Counted from the stretch's first letter, positions 16,261 through 26,290 are shown. The stretch is 64,000 nt of DNA from Candidatus Chryseobacterium colombiense (GCA_029203185.1 CP119310.1:1612001-1676000); one strand, 5' to 3'. Numbers and translations: made by a program. The notes: generated from the sequence alone by a model not told the origin.

Positions 16261-18660
16261 ATGAAAAATATCTTCTTTTTATTGCTTATTTCAGCGGTAC
16301 AGCCTGCCTTGGCACAAACCAGATTGGAAAAAGCAATTACGAGTCTTGAAAATAATTACGAACAGGAAAAAGTATACCTCCTTACCGACAAATCACAATA
16401 TGCAGCTGGAGACCAGATATGGTTCAAGAGTTTTGTCTTTGATGGTTACAATCGTTCTGCATTGTCTACTACTCTATTTGTTGAATTGTATGATTCTGAT
16501 AAAAAATTAATAGACTGGAAAACCATACTTCTCACCAATGGGGAAGGTAGCGGAGATTTTAAACTCAAAGAAGATCTTTCTGAACAGGTTTATTTTGTAA
16601 GAGCTTATACGCCTTATATGACGAATTTTAACGAGGATTTTCAGATCGTTAAAACAATTCCGGTTTATAATCCCACCTCCACTAAAACATTAGAAATTGC
16701 TAAAAGTACAGACTGGTCTGCAAAAGCTTTTCCGGAAGGGGGAAATTTCATTAATGGAATGCCTACGAAATTTGCCGTAAGATTATCTGGTAATGCCTCT
16801 TTACCGGAAAACTGGAGCGGAAAAGTAATAGATGCACAAAATCCGAATATACCTGTTACGACCTTTACTTCTTTCGATAAAAATGTTGCTTCTTTTACAA
16901 TAACTCCGGCTTCAGGAAAAAAATACCAGGCTATCATTCAGGATAATGCAGGAAAAAAGCTGACGATAGATTTACCCGAAGTGGTAGAGAATGGGGTCAG
17001 TCTGCAGGTTTCAAGCTCGAAGGACGGGATTAAATACAGCTTAAAAGGGGTCAATTTAAAACAGCAGCTTCAAAATTATAAAATCGTTGGAACCATCAAC
17101 AACCATTTGGCGTATAGAGCCAATATCAATCAACTGACTAATGAAGTTTCAAGCCTTATTCCTACCAAAATAAGCAACGGATCCAATGGTATTTTACAGC
17201 TAGCCATTTTTGATGATCAAGATAATGTAGTGGCCAAAAGACTTTGCTTTATCAAACCCAATAATTTAAAGATTGAGAAAGCAGATATTATCAGTAAGAA
17301 TGTAAAAACCACGCCAAGATCCTTCAACAGTATTGATCTTTCCCCGGAATCCTATTTTAAAAATTATACCGTCTTGGTAAGCGAAGATAACGGCAGTACT
17401 ACTCCGGAAGAAGAAAATCTTATGAGCAGCCTTTGGTTAACGGGAGATTTCACTTCAAAAATAGACAGACCTGCACAATATTTCTCCAGCAATGCGAATA
17501 GTGAAGCTTTAGACGCATTGCTTATTTCTGAAAACTGGAAAAGATTTGACTGGAATTCTGTTCTTAGCGGTTCTGTTCCATCCATTAAAAACAATTCTCA
17601 AAAATTTCTTTCTTATAGGGTAAAACCTCTTAAAAACAATGCTATGCTGAAAGATACCAACGTCACTTTAGCATTAAAATTAGGAAAAAATGACCCTACT
17701 ATTAATCTGTTTAAAACGGATCAGAACGGATATGTCTATCTAAATAATCTTAGCTTTGATGAACCTTTAAGCGTTTCGTTATTTGTAAATGCAGAAAAAG
17801 ATAAAGAATCAAATACGGATAACTTATTCGTTACCGTAGAACCACTGGTACTTCCTACGGAATTTAAAGGCAACTTTCCAACCACAAAATACAGACTGGT
17901 AACAGCTGCAGAAAACAGAAAGCTTACACCAACAATTTCCAGAGCCATCAATACGCAGAAGAACATTAAAAAAACGGAGAATGTTGATGTACAAATCGAA
18001 GAAGTAAAATTGGTAGGAAAGAAAAAAGATCCTAAAGAAGAATTGGATAAACAGCTTTCTACCGGAATGTTCAGCTCTATTAATTCCACTATATTCGATT
18101 TCGTAAATGAAGACCAGCATGTTGCAGGATCAGCTAATATTTTTGATTGGCTACAGGGAAGAGCAGCCGGTTTGACATTTCAACGGGACAATTCAGGAGT
18201 GAACGTTCCTTACATTCGTAATAGTCAGGCAAAGCTCTATTTGGATGAAGTACAAACCGATCCAAGTATGATTGCAAGCCTTCCTGTAACCAATATTGCT
18301 ATGGTAAAAATTATTAAAGGAGCAGGATTGATAGGTGATGCCGTATTAATTTACACAATGAAAGGCAATATGAAGCCTAAAAGCAACGAAAAAGCAACAC
18401 AAAACAATAATTTGGCGGTCATAAAAGGATACGATAAACCTTCCGAATTTCCTGTTGAAATGATTGATAATGATTCTCCGGTTAAAATAGAAAATGATAC
18501 CCGAGAAACATTGTACTGGAATCCGAATTTATTTGAAGGCGATTATGTTCCTCCGAGAATTAAGTTTTTTAATAATGACACGGCAAAACAATATAAAATG
18601 CTCATCATAAGCTTTGATGAAGACGACAATCTTCTTTATGATCAGCAAATTTTAAAATAA
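16261..18660 (+). CDS. Secreted MG2-like protein with detached TonB plug domain
   Basis: A 799-residue protein with a signal peptide (MKNIFFLLLISAVQPALAQ). The N-terminal part ('EKVYLLTDKSQYAAGDQIWF', then 'RAYTPYM') is the macroglobulin MG2-like domain typical of large Bacteroidota envelope proteins. Residues about 575-705 resemble a TonB receptor plug: 'IFDWLQGRAAGLTF', 'LYLDEVQTDPSMIASLPVTN', then 'MVKIIKGAGLIGDAVLIYTM'. No beta-barrel follows. Proteins of this layout are widespread in the phylum; their role is unproven, but an association with outer-membrane receptors or with surface protein folding is plausible. It is a single gene, ended by the terminator at 18678-18711. Confidence 0.7.
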   Translation: MKNIFFLLLISAVQPALAQTRLEKAITSLENNYEQEKVYLLTDKSQYAAGDQIWFKSFVFDGYNRSALSTTLFVELYDSDKKLIDWKTILLTNGEGSGDFKLKEDLSEQVYFVRAYTPYMTNFNEDFQIVKTIPVYNPTSTKTLEIAKSTDWSAKAFPEGGNFINGMPTKFAVRLSGNASLPENWSGKVIDAQNPNIPVTTFTSFDKNVASFTITPASGKKYQAIIQDNAGKKLTIDLPEVVENGVSLQVSSSKDGIKYSLKGVNLKQQLQNYKIVGTINNHLAYRANINQLTNEVSSLIPTKISNGSNGILQLAIFDDQDNVVAKRLCFIKPNNLKIEKADIISKNVKTTPRSFNSIDLSPESYFKNYTVLVSEDNGSTTPEEENLMSSLWLTGDFTSKIDRPAQYFSSNANSEALDALLISENWKRFDWNSVLSGSVPSIKNNSQKFLSYRVKPLKNNAMLKDTNVTLALKLGKNDPTINLFKTDQNGYVYLNNLSFDEPLSVSLFVNAEKDKESNTDNLFVTVEPLVLPTEFKGNFPTTKYRLVTAAENRKLTPTISRAINTQKNIKKTENVDVQIEEVKLVGKKKDPKEELDKQLSTGMFSSINSTIFDFVNEDQHVAGSANIFDWLQGRAAGLTFQRDNSGVNVPYIRNSQAKLYLDEVQTDPSMIASLPVTNIAMVKIIKGAGLIGDAVLIYTMKGNMKPKSNEKATQNNNLAVIKGYDKPSEFPVEMIDNDSPVKIENDTRETLYWNPNLFEGDYVPPRIKFFNNDTAKQYKMLIISFDEDDNLLYDQQILK

Positions 18661-18677
18661 TAGGTTTATCCAAAATT

Positions 18678-18711
18678 AAAAACGCCTTTCATAAAGATGA
18701 AAGGCGTTTTT
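18678..18711. terminator. Bidirectional terminator between convergent genes
   Basis: Perfect 15-base stem AAAAACGCCTTTCAT / ATGAAAGGCGTTTTT with a 4-base loop (AAAG). It serves both the gene ending at 18660 and the one ending at 18733. Confidence 0.85.
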
Positions 18712-18732
18712 AATATTATATACACTTCTTGA

Positions 18733-20982
18733 TTAATTTCCTTGAGAAGGCTCATTAAGATAATCACTATTAATATCTTTTTCTTTTTTGATATCTGTTT
18801 TTCCAAATTTATAGCTGAAACTTATCCCGAAAGAACGGAATGGCAACTGTCTCACAGAATATGAATCATAATCTCCCGTGTTCACTGTTGTTACCTGCTT
18901 GATGTATTTATTAAAAGGATTCGTCATCGTAAATCCTATACTTGCTTTTTTATTCCAGAACACTTTTCTTCCTGCAAGTGTGTAAGTAATCGACTGCGGA
19001 TTTTTTCCCTGGATATTTTTCGCTGCAGAATTATAATTTCCAAAAGCTTCTACAATAAAATTGTTGGGTAATTGATAATTCAGATTCAGGTTAAAACGGT
19101 AACGCATTCCCATATCAAGATTCCCAACATAGATATGACTTACAATATACCGGTGAAATATCATTAAATTTCCACGCAGATTCAGCTTATTATTGAAAAA
19201 AGGAAGTGAGGCAGAAACAATTCCTCCGGAATTATATTCTTTTCCGATATTATCTCTCGAAGAAACTGAAACATTGGTATATTCCACTCCGTTGGCCGTA
19301 AAAACAGGATAAAATGTTGTGATCTGTTTTAAATCCTGACTGTTAATCCTTTCCACCAGCGTCATAGAGATATTTCCTCCGTTTCCAAAATTTTTGCTGT
19401 ACCCGAATTCCATATTATCACCAATTTCAGGCTTCAATGCAGGATTTCCGGTGGTAATATTATGAGGATCACTGATGTTTAAAAATGGATTTAATTCAGA
19501 ATACTCGGGTCTTTCAACCCTTCTTGTATAGGCTAATTTTAAAGTTCCGTTATTCTCAAATTTATGAGATAGAATAAGAGAAGGGACAAATAAGCCGTAC
19601 GACGGGATGTGTGTTCCCGGAAAATCAATCTTCAAAGTGGTGTATTCGTAGCGTGCTCCTGCTCTCAGATCCAGCCAGTTAAAAAATTTAAAGGTGGAAG
19701 AAAAATAAGCGGCATAAATTCCCATATCATATTTCAGTTTATAAGACTGCAAAGGATCTGCTTCATACTGATTGAAAGTATTCAAAACACTGACATCGGT
19801 GGTATTCGTAATATGCTGAAGTATTGTTTTTGCTCCCGTTTCAAAGGTGATATTATCCGTAAGCGGATGTACATAATCGATAGAAAAATTGTGACTGTTA
19901 TCTGTTCCCGGATTATTGGCTGAGGTTCCGTTGTAAGGAAAAGCCGCTCCGTACAAACTTTGGGTCTGAATATAGCTGCTTTCAGGTGTTCCGTAGCTCA
20001 CAACATAATCTGCCGTAAGTTCCTGCCCTTCTTTCTGAAATGTTTTTCTATAGCTTAAACTTCCATCAACAGAATTCACGTTGGAACGGTTATCTGAATT
20101 CCGGTATCCCAGAATAGACTGTTCGTTACCGGCTGCATCTGTAATATATTGTTCCTGATTGATAAAACCGATACTTTTATTCCCAAAACTATTGTAAGAA
20201 ACAGAGCCGCTGAATGTATTGGATTTATTAATTGACCAATCAAATCCTACCCCTGTTCGATAGCCGTGTCTTTGAAAATCCGTATACCCATCCTGCATCA
20301 GTCTTGTTTGGGAATGAGTTTGATTATCTCTGGAAATTCTATCCTGTGAAAAAGGAGTTCTTGATTTCAGCTGGGTATTACCACTGAAAAAAGCATTCAT
20401 GCTGAAATTATTATTTCTGTAGTTTACATTTAGAGAACCTGTTTCAAATCGTGTTCCTAATGAACCATTGACAATTCCGTTGATCCCTTTTACTTTGCTG
20501 TCATTTAAAATAATATTAATAATCCCTCCTGTTCCCTGTGCATCGTACTTTGCACCCGGACTCGTAACTGCTTCAATACTTTTAATTTGACTCGCCGGAA
20601 TGGAAGCGAGCGCATCGGCAAGGCTGTTCCCAAATATACTGGAAGGTTTTCCGTTAATCAAAAATCTAACATTCGGATTCCCCTGCAATTCTACATTTCC
20701 ATCTGCATCTACGGTTACCTGAGGTACTTTTCTCAAAACATCTATGGCAGCTCCGTTTTGTGAGGTCACATCATTCGCAACATTATAAACTATTTTATCT
20801 ATTTTATTTTCTACAACTGCTTTTTTACCGGTAATGGTAACGGTTTCAAGGGTTTTGATCTGGTTTCCTTTTATCGAATCACTCGCTTTTCCTTTTACAG
20901 TTTCTGGGTTTGTTGTTTGTGCATTTGCTAATACTACGGATATGGTGGCTAGAAGAACTGATATTCGCTTCACTATGTTCAT
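18733..20982 (-). CDS. Outer-membrane beta-barrel receptor (TonB-dependent, OMP_b-brl_3 type)
   Basis: A 749-residue outer-membrane protein with a signal peptide (MNIVKRISVLLATISVVLANA). A plug domain covers about 45-170 ('LETVTITGKKAVVENKIDKI', 'VLRKVPQVTVDADGNVELQG', 'ALASIPASQIKSIEAVTSPG', 'YDAQGTGGIINIIL'). The rest is a beta-barrel with regular aromatic strand ends and the 'YTRRVERPEYSELNPFLN' motif of the family. The N-terminal carboxypeptidase-regulatory domain common in relatives is missing: the plug starts almost directly after the signal peptide. The substrate cannot be told from the sequence. It is divergent from the siderophore-type receptor at 21304. Confidence 0.85.
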   Translation of the reverse strand: MNIVKRISVLLATISVVLANAQTTNPETVKGKASDSIKGNQIKTLETVTITGKKAVVENKIDKIVYNVANDVTSQNGAAIDVLRKVPQVTVDADGNVELQGNPNVRFLINGKPSSIFGNSLADALASIPASQIKSIEAVTSPGAKYDAQGTGGIINIILNDSKVKGINGIVNGSLGTRFETGSLNVNYRNNNFSMNAFFSGNTQLKSRTPFSQDRISRDNQTHSQTRLMQDGYTDFQRHGYRTGVGFDWSINKSNTFSGSVSYNSFGNKSIGFINQEQYITDAAGNEQSILGYRNSDNRSNVNSVDGSLSYRKTFQKEGQELTADYVVSYGTPESSYIQTQSLYGAAFPYNGTSANNPGTDNSHNFSIDYVHPLTDNITFETGAKTILQHITNTTDVSVLNTFNQYEADPLQSYKLKYDMGIYAAYFSSTFKFFNWLDLRAGARYEYTTLKIDFPGTHIPSYGLFVPSLILSHKFENNGTLKLAYTRRVERPEYSELNPFLNISDPHNITTGNPALKPEIGDNMEFGYSKNFGNGGNISMTLVERINSQDLKQITTFYPVFTANGVEYTNVSVSSRDNIGKEYNSGGIVSASLPFFNNKLNLRGNLMIFHRYIVSHIYVGNLDMGMRYRFNLNLNYQLPNNFIVEAFGNYNSAAKNIQGKNPQSITYTLAGRKVFWNKKASIGFTMTNPFNKYIKQVTTVNTGDYDSYSVRQLPFRSFGISFSYKFGKTDIKKEKDINSDYLNEPSQGN

Positions 20983-21303
20983 TATTATAGCGCAAATTTG
21001 AGAGGCAATTTTGAAAAAATATTGAATTTTAGAAATATTTCAGCAAAATAATAATCGAACACTCTATTCCAATTTATTAAAATTCTTTTTGTTTTTAGAT
21101 TTATTTATATCATCTTTGCGCTTTATTAATATTTGGTCTAAATAAATATAATGAAACAGATTGTACCTTTTACTTCCTCAAAAGCTATAAAATATAGGGA
21201 TATTAATTCTAGCTGACTTATCAACCTCTTCAATTCAGCACTTTCAAAACATTAATAAAATTTACCCCCTCAGAAATATCATCTGAGATCAATATTTTTC
21301 AAC
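20983..21303. other. Divergent intergenic region between two receptors
   Basis: About 320 AT-rich bases between divergently transcribed receptor genes. Near-consensus -7 motifs occur (for example AATATTTG at 21128-21135), but none has a correctly spaced TTG. No convincing metal-regulator box was recognised. A 21-codon frame at 21151-21216 is discussed among the rejected items. Confidence 0.4.
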
Positions 21304-23676
21304 ATGATTAAACGATTAATATTTTTATCCTTATTTCTTTTCAGCTTTTTCTTTTCAGCGCAAAATAAAACAGGAAACATATCCGGAAATATTACTTCTA
21401 TCGAAGACGAACCGCTGGAACTTGTTTCCATATCTCTGATCGAACTTAATAAAAGTACACTTACCGATATTAAGGGAAACTTTAATTTTTCTCAGGTAGC
21501 TCCGGGAAATTATACCATTAAAATACAGATGCTTGGTCTTAAAGAACAGCAGATTCCCATTGAAGTTAAGGAAGATGAAAATACTCCGGTCAATTATAAA
21601 CTGGCAAAGGAAAATATTCTCGCATTGCAGGAAGTAAGAATTGTCGGAAATAACTCTAAAATAACCCGAAAAGAAAGTCCGTATGTGGCGAAACTGCCTA
21701 TTAAATATTTAGAAAACCCGCAGGTTTACAATACCGTTCCCAAAGAATTAATTACTCAGCAAATGGCAGTTGATCTGGGAAGTGTTTCAAAAAATGTTCC
21801 AGGGGCAGGTATTCCGATGATTGCCAATCAGGGAAGAGTCACTTTCCGTTCCCGCGGATTTGAAACTGAACCTAATGCAAGAAACGGTGTTGCAGGAGCA
21901 GCATTTTCATTTTTAGACAATGCCAACTTAGAGAGAATTGAGGCTATTAAAGGACCGTCGACCACATTATTCGGAACTCAGGTTTCGAGCAGTTATGGTG
22001 GTTTATACAACAGAGTCACCAAGAAACCTTATAACGGAACCGGTGGGGAAGTAAGCTACACCGGCGGAAGCTGGAATTTCAACAGACTTACTTTTGATGC
22101 CAATACCCCGATCAACGGAGATAAAACGGCATTACTGAGATTAAACGGAGCAACAACCTTCGAAAAAAGCTTTCAGGATAACGGCTTTACAAACAGTTTA
22201 GCACTTGCTCCAAGCTTTTCATATCAGATCAATGACAGATTATCTTTATTATTTGATGTGGAGTTTGGGATTGCAAAAGGAACTTCGGTAGTACGTTTCA
22301 ATCCGTACACAAAAAGTAACAAAATTCAGTCGATTGAAGATATCAACTTTCCTTATAAAAGAACTTTCTTAGGAGATGATATCACCTACTCTACTCAAAT
22401 GATGAATATTTTCGGGCAGCTCAACTACAAAATATCATCTTCATGGACTTCCCAAACCATATTTTCCCGGGCCAGATCTACCATCAATGGTTACATCACA
22501 GCACTGAACGGTAAATCGGATACCACGATTCAGCCCAGTGTAATTGTAGGAAATACTAATTTTATTGCAACTAATTTACAGCAAAACTTTATCGGTGATT
22601 TCTACATCGGAAAATTCCGAAACAGAATGGTTGTAGGACTGGATTATTATAATAATTTTAATAATTTCGACAGGGTAACGGTGAATGCTCCGGCTGTAGA
22701 TTTTATAAATACTCCAAGTACATACAGAGTAACGAGAGACATGTTGGATACCCTTACGAACACAGGCACTCCAAGAAAAGAAAAAAGCAGTGATGATACC
22801 TATGCCGCATACGTTTCAGATGTTTTTGATATTACTGACCGTTTAAAGATAATGGCCAGCTTAAGGGTTGATAACTTCCATTACAATGGGGTGTATAATA
22901 TTCTGACCGGCGAAACAGCAGGTGGTCTTAGTGTGAGCGGTTTGCAGGCAGGACCTTATACTCAAACAGCTTTGTCCCACAAATCCGGTTTAATTTATGA
23001 GCTTTTAAAAAATAAACTGTCTTTATTTGGAAACTACCTGAATGGATTCTTTAACATCAGCGGCGTCGATAAAAACGGAAACAATTTTATTCCTCAAAAA
23101 GGAAACCAACTGGAATTCGGAGCAAAATCAGACTTGTTTAGTCACAGACTTGTCGGTACCATCAGTTATTATGATATTAAAGTTGATCATGTTTTAAGAG
23201 CAGATCCTGATGATGCTAATTTTTCTATTCAGGATGGTTCTCAGTACAGCAAAGGGGTAGAAATAGATATTACCGCAAATCCAATGGCTGGTCTGAATAT
23301 TATTGTCGGATATGCTTATAATGACAGTAAATTCACAAAATCTGATGCTTCGGTTCTGAACTTACGCCCCGCTGCTTCGGGACCTCAGAATATGTACAAT
23401 TTCTGGGTGAGCTATTCCCTTACAAAAGGTAAATTCAGTGGTTTGGGAGCTGGTTTTGGCGGAAACATCGGAAGCATGTCTTATCAGACCAATACACAAA
23501 CTGCCAAAGTGATCATTCCTTCCTATAAAATGTTTGATGCAAGTATTTTCTATGACCGACCGAAATACAGATTAGGTTTAAAAATAGACAATATTACCAG
23601 TGAAAAAGCATGGTCTGTAAGACTTACCCCTCAAGCTCCGATCAGATTCCTGGGAAGTATTTCGCTAAAATTTTAA
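21304..23676 (+). CDS. TonB-dependent siderophore-type receptor
   Basis: A 790-residue outer-membrane receptor. A signal peptide (1-19) is followed by a carboxypeptidase-regulatory-like domain (about 24-100; 'GNISGNITSIEDEPLELVSI'). The plug follows (about 105-240) with 'VTFRSRGFETEPNARNGVAG', 'ERIEAIKGPSTTLFGTQVS' and 'GGLYNRVTKKP'. A 22-strand barrel ends 'ITSEKAWSVRLTP ... FLGSISLKF'. The 'RGF ... NG ... ERIEaIKGPs..LfG' signature is that of the FhuA/FoxA-like siderophore receptor subfamily. It imports a ligand, probably a ferric siderophore or other metal complex, using TonB-ExbBD energy. The gene 13 bases downstream encodes a DUF4198 protein, so the two are likely co-transcribed. Confidence 0.85.
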   Translation: MIKRLIFLSLFLFSFFFSAQNKTGNISGNITSIEDEPLELVSISLIELNKSTLTDIKGNFNFSQVAPGNYTIKIQMLGLKEQQIPIEVKEDENTPVNYKLAKENILALQEVRIVGNNSKITRKESPYVAKLPIKYLENPQVYNTVPKELITQQMAVDLGSVSKNVPGAGIPMIANQGRVTFRSRGFETEPNARNGVAGAAFSFLDNANLERIEAIKGPSTTLFGTQVSSSYGGLYNRVTKKPYNGTGGEVSYTGGSWNFNRLTFDANTPINGDKTALLRLNGATTFEKSFQDNGFTNSLALAPSFSYQINDRLSLLFDVEFGIAKGTSVVRFNPYTKSNKIQSIEDINFPYKRTFLGDDITYSTQMMNIFGQLNYKISSSWTSQTIFSRARSTINGYITALNGKSDTTIQPSVIVGNTNFIATNLQQNFIGDFYIGKFRNRMVVGLDYYNNFNNFDRVTVNAPAVDFINTPSTYRVTRDMLDTLTNTGTPRKEKSSDDTYAAYVSDVFDITDRLKIMASLRVDNFHYNGVYNILTGETAGGLSVSGLQAGPYTQTALSHKSGLIYELLKNKLSLFGNYLNGFFNISGVDKNGNNFIPQKGNQLEFGAKSDLFSHRLVGTISYYDIKVDHVLRADPDDANFSIQDGSQYSKGVEIDITANPMAGLNIIVGYAYNDSKFTKSDASVLNLRPAASGPQNMYNFWVSYSLTKGKFSGLGAGFGGNIGSMSYQTNTQTAKVIIPSYKMFDASIFYDRPKYRLGLKIDNITSEKAWSVRLTPQAPIRFLGSISLKF

Positions 23677-23689
23677 AATAATTCTTCCT

Positions 23690-24403
23690 GTGAAAAATAT
23701 TTTTTATGTCTTATTTTTTCTTTTACTGAGCAATCTGGCTTATGCAGACGGATATTGGCTTGAACTGGAAAGTTCCGGAAAAAAAGGCGATACTTTAACG
23801 ATAAAAATCCGTTACGGGGGTGTCAATGAAAACAAGGAAAGATACATCAAAAGCGGAGAAGACCTTAATAAAATGAAAGATTTTGTTGTTAAGGTTATTG
23901 ATCCGGATGGAAAGAAATCTGAAATTTCAATTCAACAGAAAAACGATTTCTGGGTAGGATATTATATCCCAGAAACAGATGGAACCTATCATATTTTTGC
24001 CATTGATGAAAAGCTTCCTGTTGTAGAAAGAGAGGATCAGAAGCAGAATATTAAGCCTTCCCAATACCTGCATACAACTTTTGTTATCAATAAGGAGACT
24101 GATTCAAGAATCACAATGCCTTATTTAAACCTGGAGATTAATTTACAAAATAAAGCCGCCTTAGTTTCTGCTTATATTGACGGAAAGCCCGCAGAAAAAG
24201 GAACCTTGCTGCGTATTTTCTTACCTAACAACCAGGATATAAAAATAAGTATCAATGAAAAAGGAACAGCCTGGATTCCGCTTCCTTTAAAGGGGCAATA
24301 TCTTGTGAGATTAGATAAAACGACAGAACAGGAAGGCACTTTTGAAGGAAAAAAGTATTTTGCAGAAAGACATCGCTGCGATTACAGCCTGATTGTCAAT
24401 TAG
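23690..24403 (+). CDS. Periplasmic DUF4198-like protein
   Basis: A 237-residue exported protein starting with GTG at 23690 (MKNIFYVLFFLLLSNLAYAD as the signal peptide). 'DGYWLELESSGKKGDTLTIK', 'IRYGGV' and 'PETDGTYHIFAIDEKLPV' fit the DUF4198/NikM-like immunoglobulin-fold family that accompanies metal uptake systems. The C-terminal half looks like a second beta-sandwich domain ('YIDGKPAEKGTLLRIFLP'). It follows the siderophore-type receptor by 13 bases and probably helps handle the same metal or ligand in the periplasm. It is followed by a strong hairpin terminator. Confidence 0.65.
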   Translation: MKNIFYVLFFLLLSNLAYADGYWLELESSGKKGDTLTIKIRYGGVNENKERYIKSGEDLNKMKDFVVKVIDPDGKKSEISIQQKNDFWVGYYIPETDGTYHIFAIDEKLPVVEREDQKQNIKPSQYLHTTFVINKETDSRITMPYLNLEINLQNKAALVSAYIDGKPAEKGTLLRIFLPNNQDIKISINEKGTAWIPLPLKGQYLVRLDKTTEQEGTFEGKKYFAERHRCDYSLIVN

Positions 24404-24411
24404 AATAGAAT

Positions 24412-24445
24412 AAAAAAGATACGAACACAAGCTCGTATCTTTTTT
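24412..24445. terminator. Rho-independent terminator, bidirectional
   Basis: AAAAAGATACGA pairs with TCGTATCTTTTT across an 8-base loop and is flanked by T/A runs on both sides. It ends the receptor-DUF4198 unit and faces the convergent EamA gene. Confidence 0.8.
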
Positions 24446-24463
24446 ATTTTTTAGAAGATTAGA

Positions 24464-24880
24464 CTATTTTATAGCAAATAATATCGTTCCGCCTATGATT
24501 AATAAAGCTCCTATTGCGGTTTTCAAAGTCAGGGTTTCTTTAAAGAATAAAACGGATAAAAGGATGGCAATTGCCACACTGAGCTTATCTACAGAAGCTA
24601 CCTGTGAAACTTTCCCGATCTGTAAGGCTTTAAAATAAAACAGCCAGGACAATCCTGTTGCAGCTCCCGATAATATCAGAAAAAGAATATTAAACTTAGA
24701 TAACGAACCGATCTCTTTTGCTTCACCTTTTATAAAAACGACACTCCAAACCAGAATCAGAATAACGACCGTTCTGATTCCCGTTGCCAGATTAGAATTG
24801 ATATTAGAAACTCCTATTTTAGCAAAAATAGCTGTAAATGCAGCAAACAGAGCGGATAATAATGCATAATAGAACCACAT
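24464..24880 (-). CDS. Half-size EamA/DMT family transporter
   Basis: A 138-residue integral membrane protein with about five hydrophobic helices (MWFYYALLSALFAAFTAIFA first, 'AIGALLIIGGTILFA' last). It matches one EamA repeat, including the 'GLSWLFYFKALQIGKVSQVA' and 'LSVLFFKETLTLKTAIGALL' motifs. Classical DMT exporters have two such repeats; single-repeat members probably act as dimers. Substrate unknown. It lies 10 bases downstream of the PAP2 gene on the same strand and is probably co-transcribed with it. Confidence 0.8.
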   Translation of the reverse strand: MWFYYALLSALFAAFTAIFAKIGVSNINSNLATGIRTVVILILVWSVVFIKGEAKEIGSLSKFNILFLILSGAATGLSWLFYFKALQIGKVSQVASVDKLSVAIAILLSVLFFKETLTLKTAIGALLIIGGTILFAIK

Positions 24881-24890
24881 CTTTCAATAA

Positions 24891-25685
24891 TTAAAAGTTT
24901 TTAACAAAGCCAATTCCCACCGTTTTATTCTGATAATAAGGCATTACCATTGTTGCTGAGTTTTTATTTTTCCCGCCTAAAAGAGTATTGATTTTAGGAT
25001 ATAACCAATACGCCAGTTCCGTTGAAAGAATCCCAAATCCGGCTCCCCCAACAACATCTCCAAACCAATGCTTATCGTTCAGCATACGGTAAACTCCTGT
25101 GAAAGCAGCCAAAGAATATCCTGAAATTGCTAATAAAAAATTGGTGTCTTTATATTCTCTGAACATAAACTGTGCAGATGCAAATGCAATAGCCGTATGA
25201 CCGGAAGGAAAAGAAAGGTTGTTGGACTGATCCGGCCGTTCTTCTTTTACAATATGCTTTAATGGAACGACAAAGGCAGAGGTTATCAGCATAGAGGTTC
25301 CGTAAATGATAGTCCTGTCCCTGAAGTTGTGTTTTCCTTCCACTCCAGCTGCATTTAATCCGTAAACCAATACGGCAGGAGCAAACTGGGTATAATTATC
25401 AAGCTTAATATGATCGGGTTTATGTTCATTGATTTCATCCCTTGTAGAGAAGTTTAATTTTTTCAGATTTTTCACGCTTAAGCTCGCCACTCCATATCCG
25501 ATAAGTGCTGTCGGAATGATTAATTTTTTATAGTTTAAAGCGTTTTCTTTTGTATTTAAAACAATTGCGCTGTCCTTCTTTACCTCATCAGTCTTTATAG
25601 TATCACTATTTTGAGCTGCCATTCTTCCAAAAAATGAGAGTATAATGAAAAAGCTGATTGCAGTTTTTTGACGATAATTTAACAT
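24891..25685 (-). CDS. PAP2-superfamily phosphatase
   Basis: A 264-residue exported or membrane protein (signal/anchor about 1-24) with the full PAP2 signature. K143 to R150-P151 ('KHIVKEERP') is motif 1, P160-S-G-H163 motif 2, and R200-x5-H206-x3-D210 motif 3. Such enzymes dephosphorylate lipid or sugar phosphates on the periplasmic side, for example undecaprenyl pyrophosphate, phosphatidic acid or lipid A. The exact substrate cannot be read from the motifs. It lies between an HD hydrolase gene and a transporter gene on the same strand, all closely spaced. Confidence 0.88.
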   Translation of the reverse strand: MLNYRQKTAISFFIILSFFGRMAAQNSDTIKTDEVKKDSAIVLNTKENALNYKKLIIPTALIGYGVASLSVKNLKKLNFSTRDEINEHKPDHIKLDNYTQFAPAVLVYGLNAAGVEGKHNFRDRTIIYGTSMLITSAFVVPLKHIVKEERPDQSNNLSFPSGHTAIAFASAQFMFREYKDTNFLLAISGYSLAAFTGVYRMLNDKHWFGDVVGGAGFGILSTELAYWLYPKINTLLGGKNKNSATMVMPYYQNKTVGIGFVKNF

Positions 25686-25699
25686 TTCTTTCTTGTGTA

Positions 25700-26290
25700 T
25701 TAAAATTGATTGGAATCATTCATGAGCCGGACATTGACTTCTTTAAATTTTGCGAGAACCTGTTGTCCGTATTCCGTAAAGTATTGGTGATTTTTTAGAA
25801 AATCATTATTCTCCATCTGCCATTCTTCATCTGTAAAAATGAGTCCAAGATACGTGCTGAACTCCAGTCTTAAAGCTTTTTCATATTTAGCGTAATCTGT
25901 TCTTGTTAAATGAAACATATCTGCATCACAGATAATCTTTTCGATTTCTGAGGAAGGGTTCTGAGGATACTGAGTAGCGCCTATACATCGCAAAACCTTT
26001 TGAATAAAATCAGTTTCACAACCGAGATTTCCCAAAAAATTCTGGGCAATCCTTTTGCTTTCTTCTTCATGCCCTTTGTAGCAAAAAGCATAGCCACAAT
26101 CGTGAAACCAAGCCGAAACCTGCAATGCACAACGATCTTCTACAGAAAGAACACTTTTTTCACTTATCTGCAGCACCGCAGATACGACTTCATAAGTATG
26201 TTCTATATTATGAAAAGTCAGTTGAGCGGAAAGCCTCTCTGTAAGAAAATGAATTACATACTCTCTTACGGCTTGTAATAAATTATTCAT
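25700..26290 (-). CDS. HD-domain hydrolase
   Basis: A 196-residue cytoplasmic protein with an HD fold: 'LTFHNIEHTYEVV' (H27, H31), 'VSAWFHDCGY' (the H63-D64 doublet) and a later 'IICDADMFHL' Asp. These metal-binding residues are those of HD phosphohydrolases acting on nucleotides or cyclic nucleotides. The substrate is unknown. It is 14 bases upstream of the PAP2 gene on the same strand. Confidence 0.82.
   Translation of the reverse strand: MNNLLQAVREYVIHFLTERLSAQLTFHNIEHTYEVVSAVLQISEKSVLSVEDRCALQVSAWFHDCGYAFCYKGHEEESKRIAQNFLGNLGCETDFIQKVLRCIGATQYPQNPSSEIEKIICDADMFHLTRTDYAKYEKALRLEFSTYLGLIFTDEEWQMENNDFLKNHQYFTEYGQQVLAKFKEVNVRLMNDSNQF

Noticed and set aside
21151..21216. 21-codon frame starting MKQIVPFTSSKAIKYRDINS between the two receptor genes
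   Set aside because: Too short, no double-glycine or other leader motif and no good promoter spacing; it cannot be told from chance.
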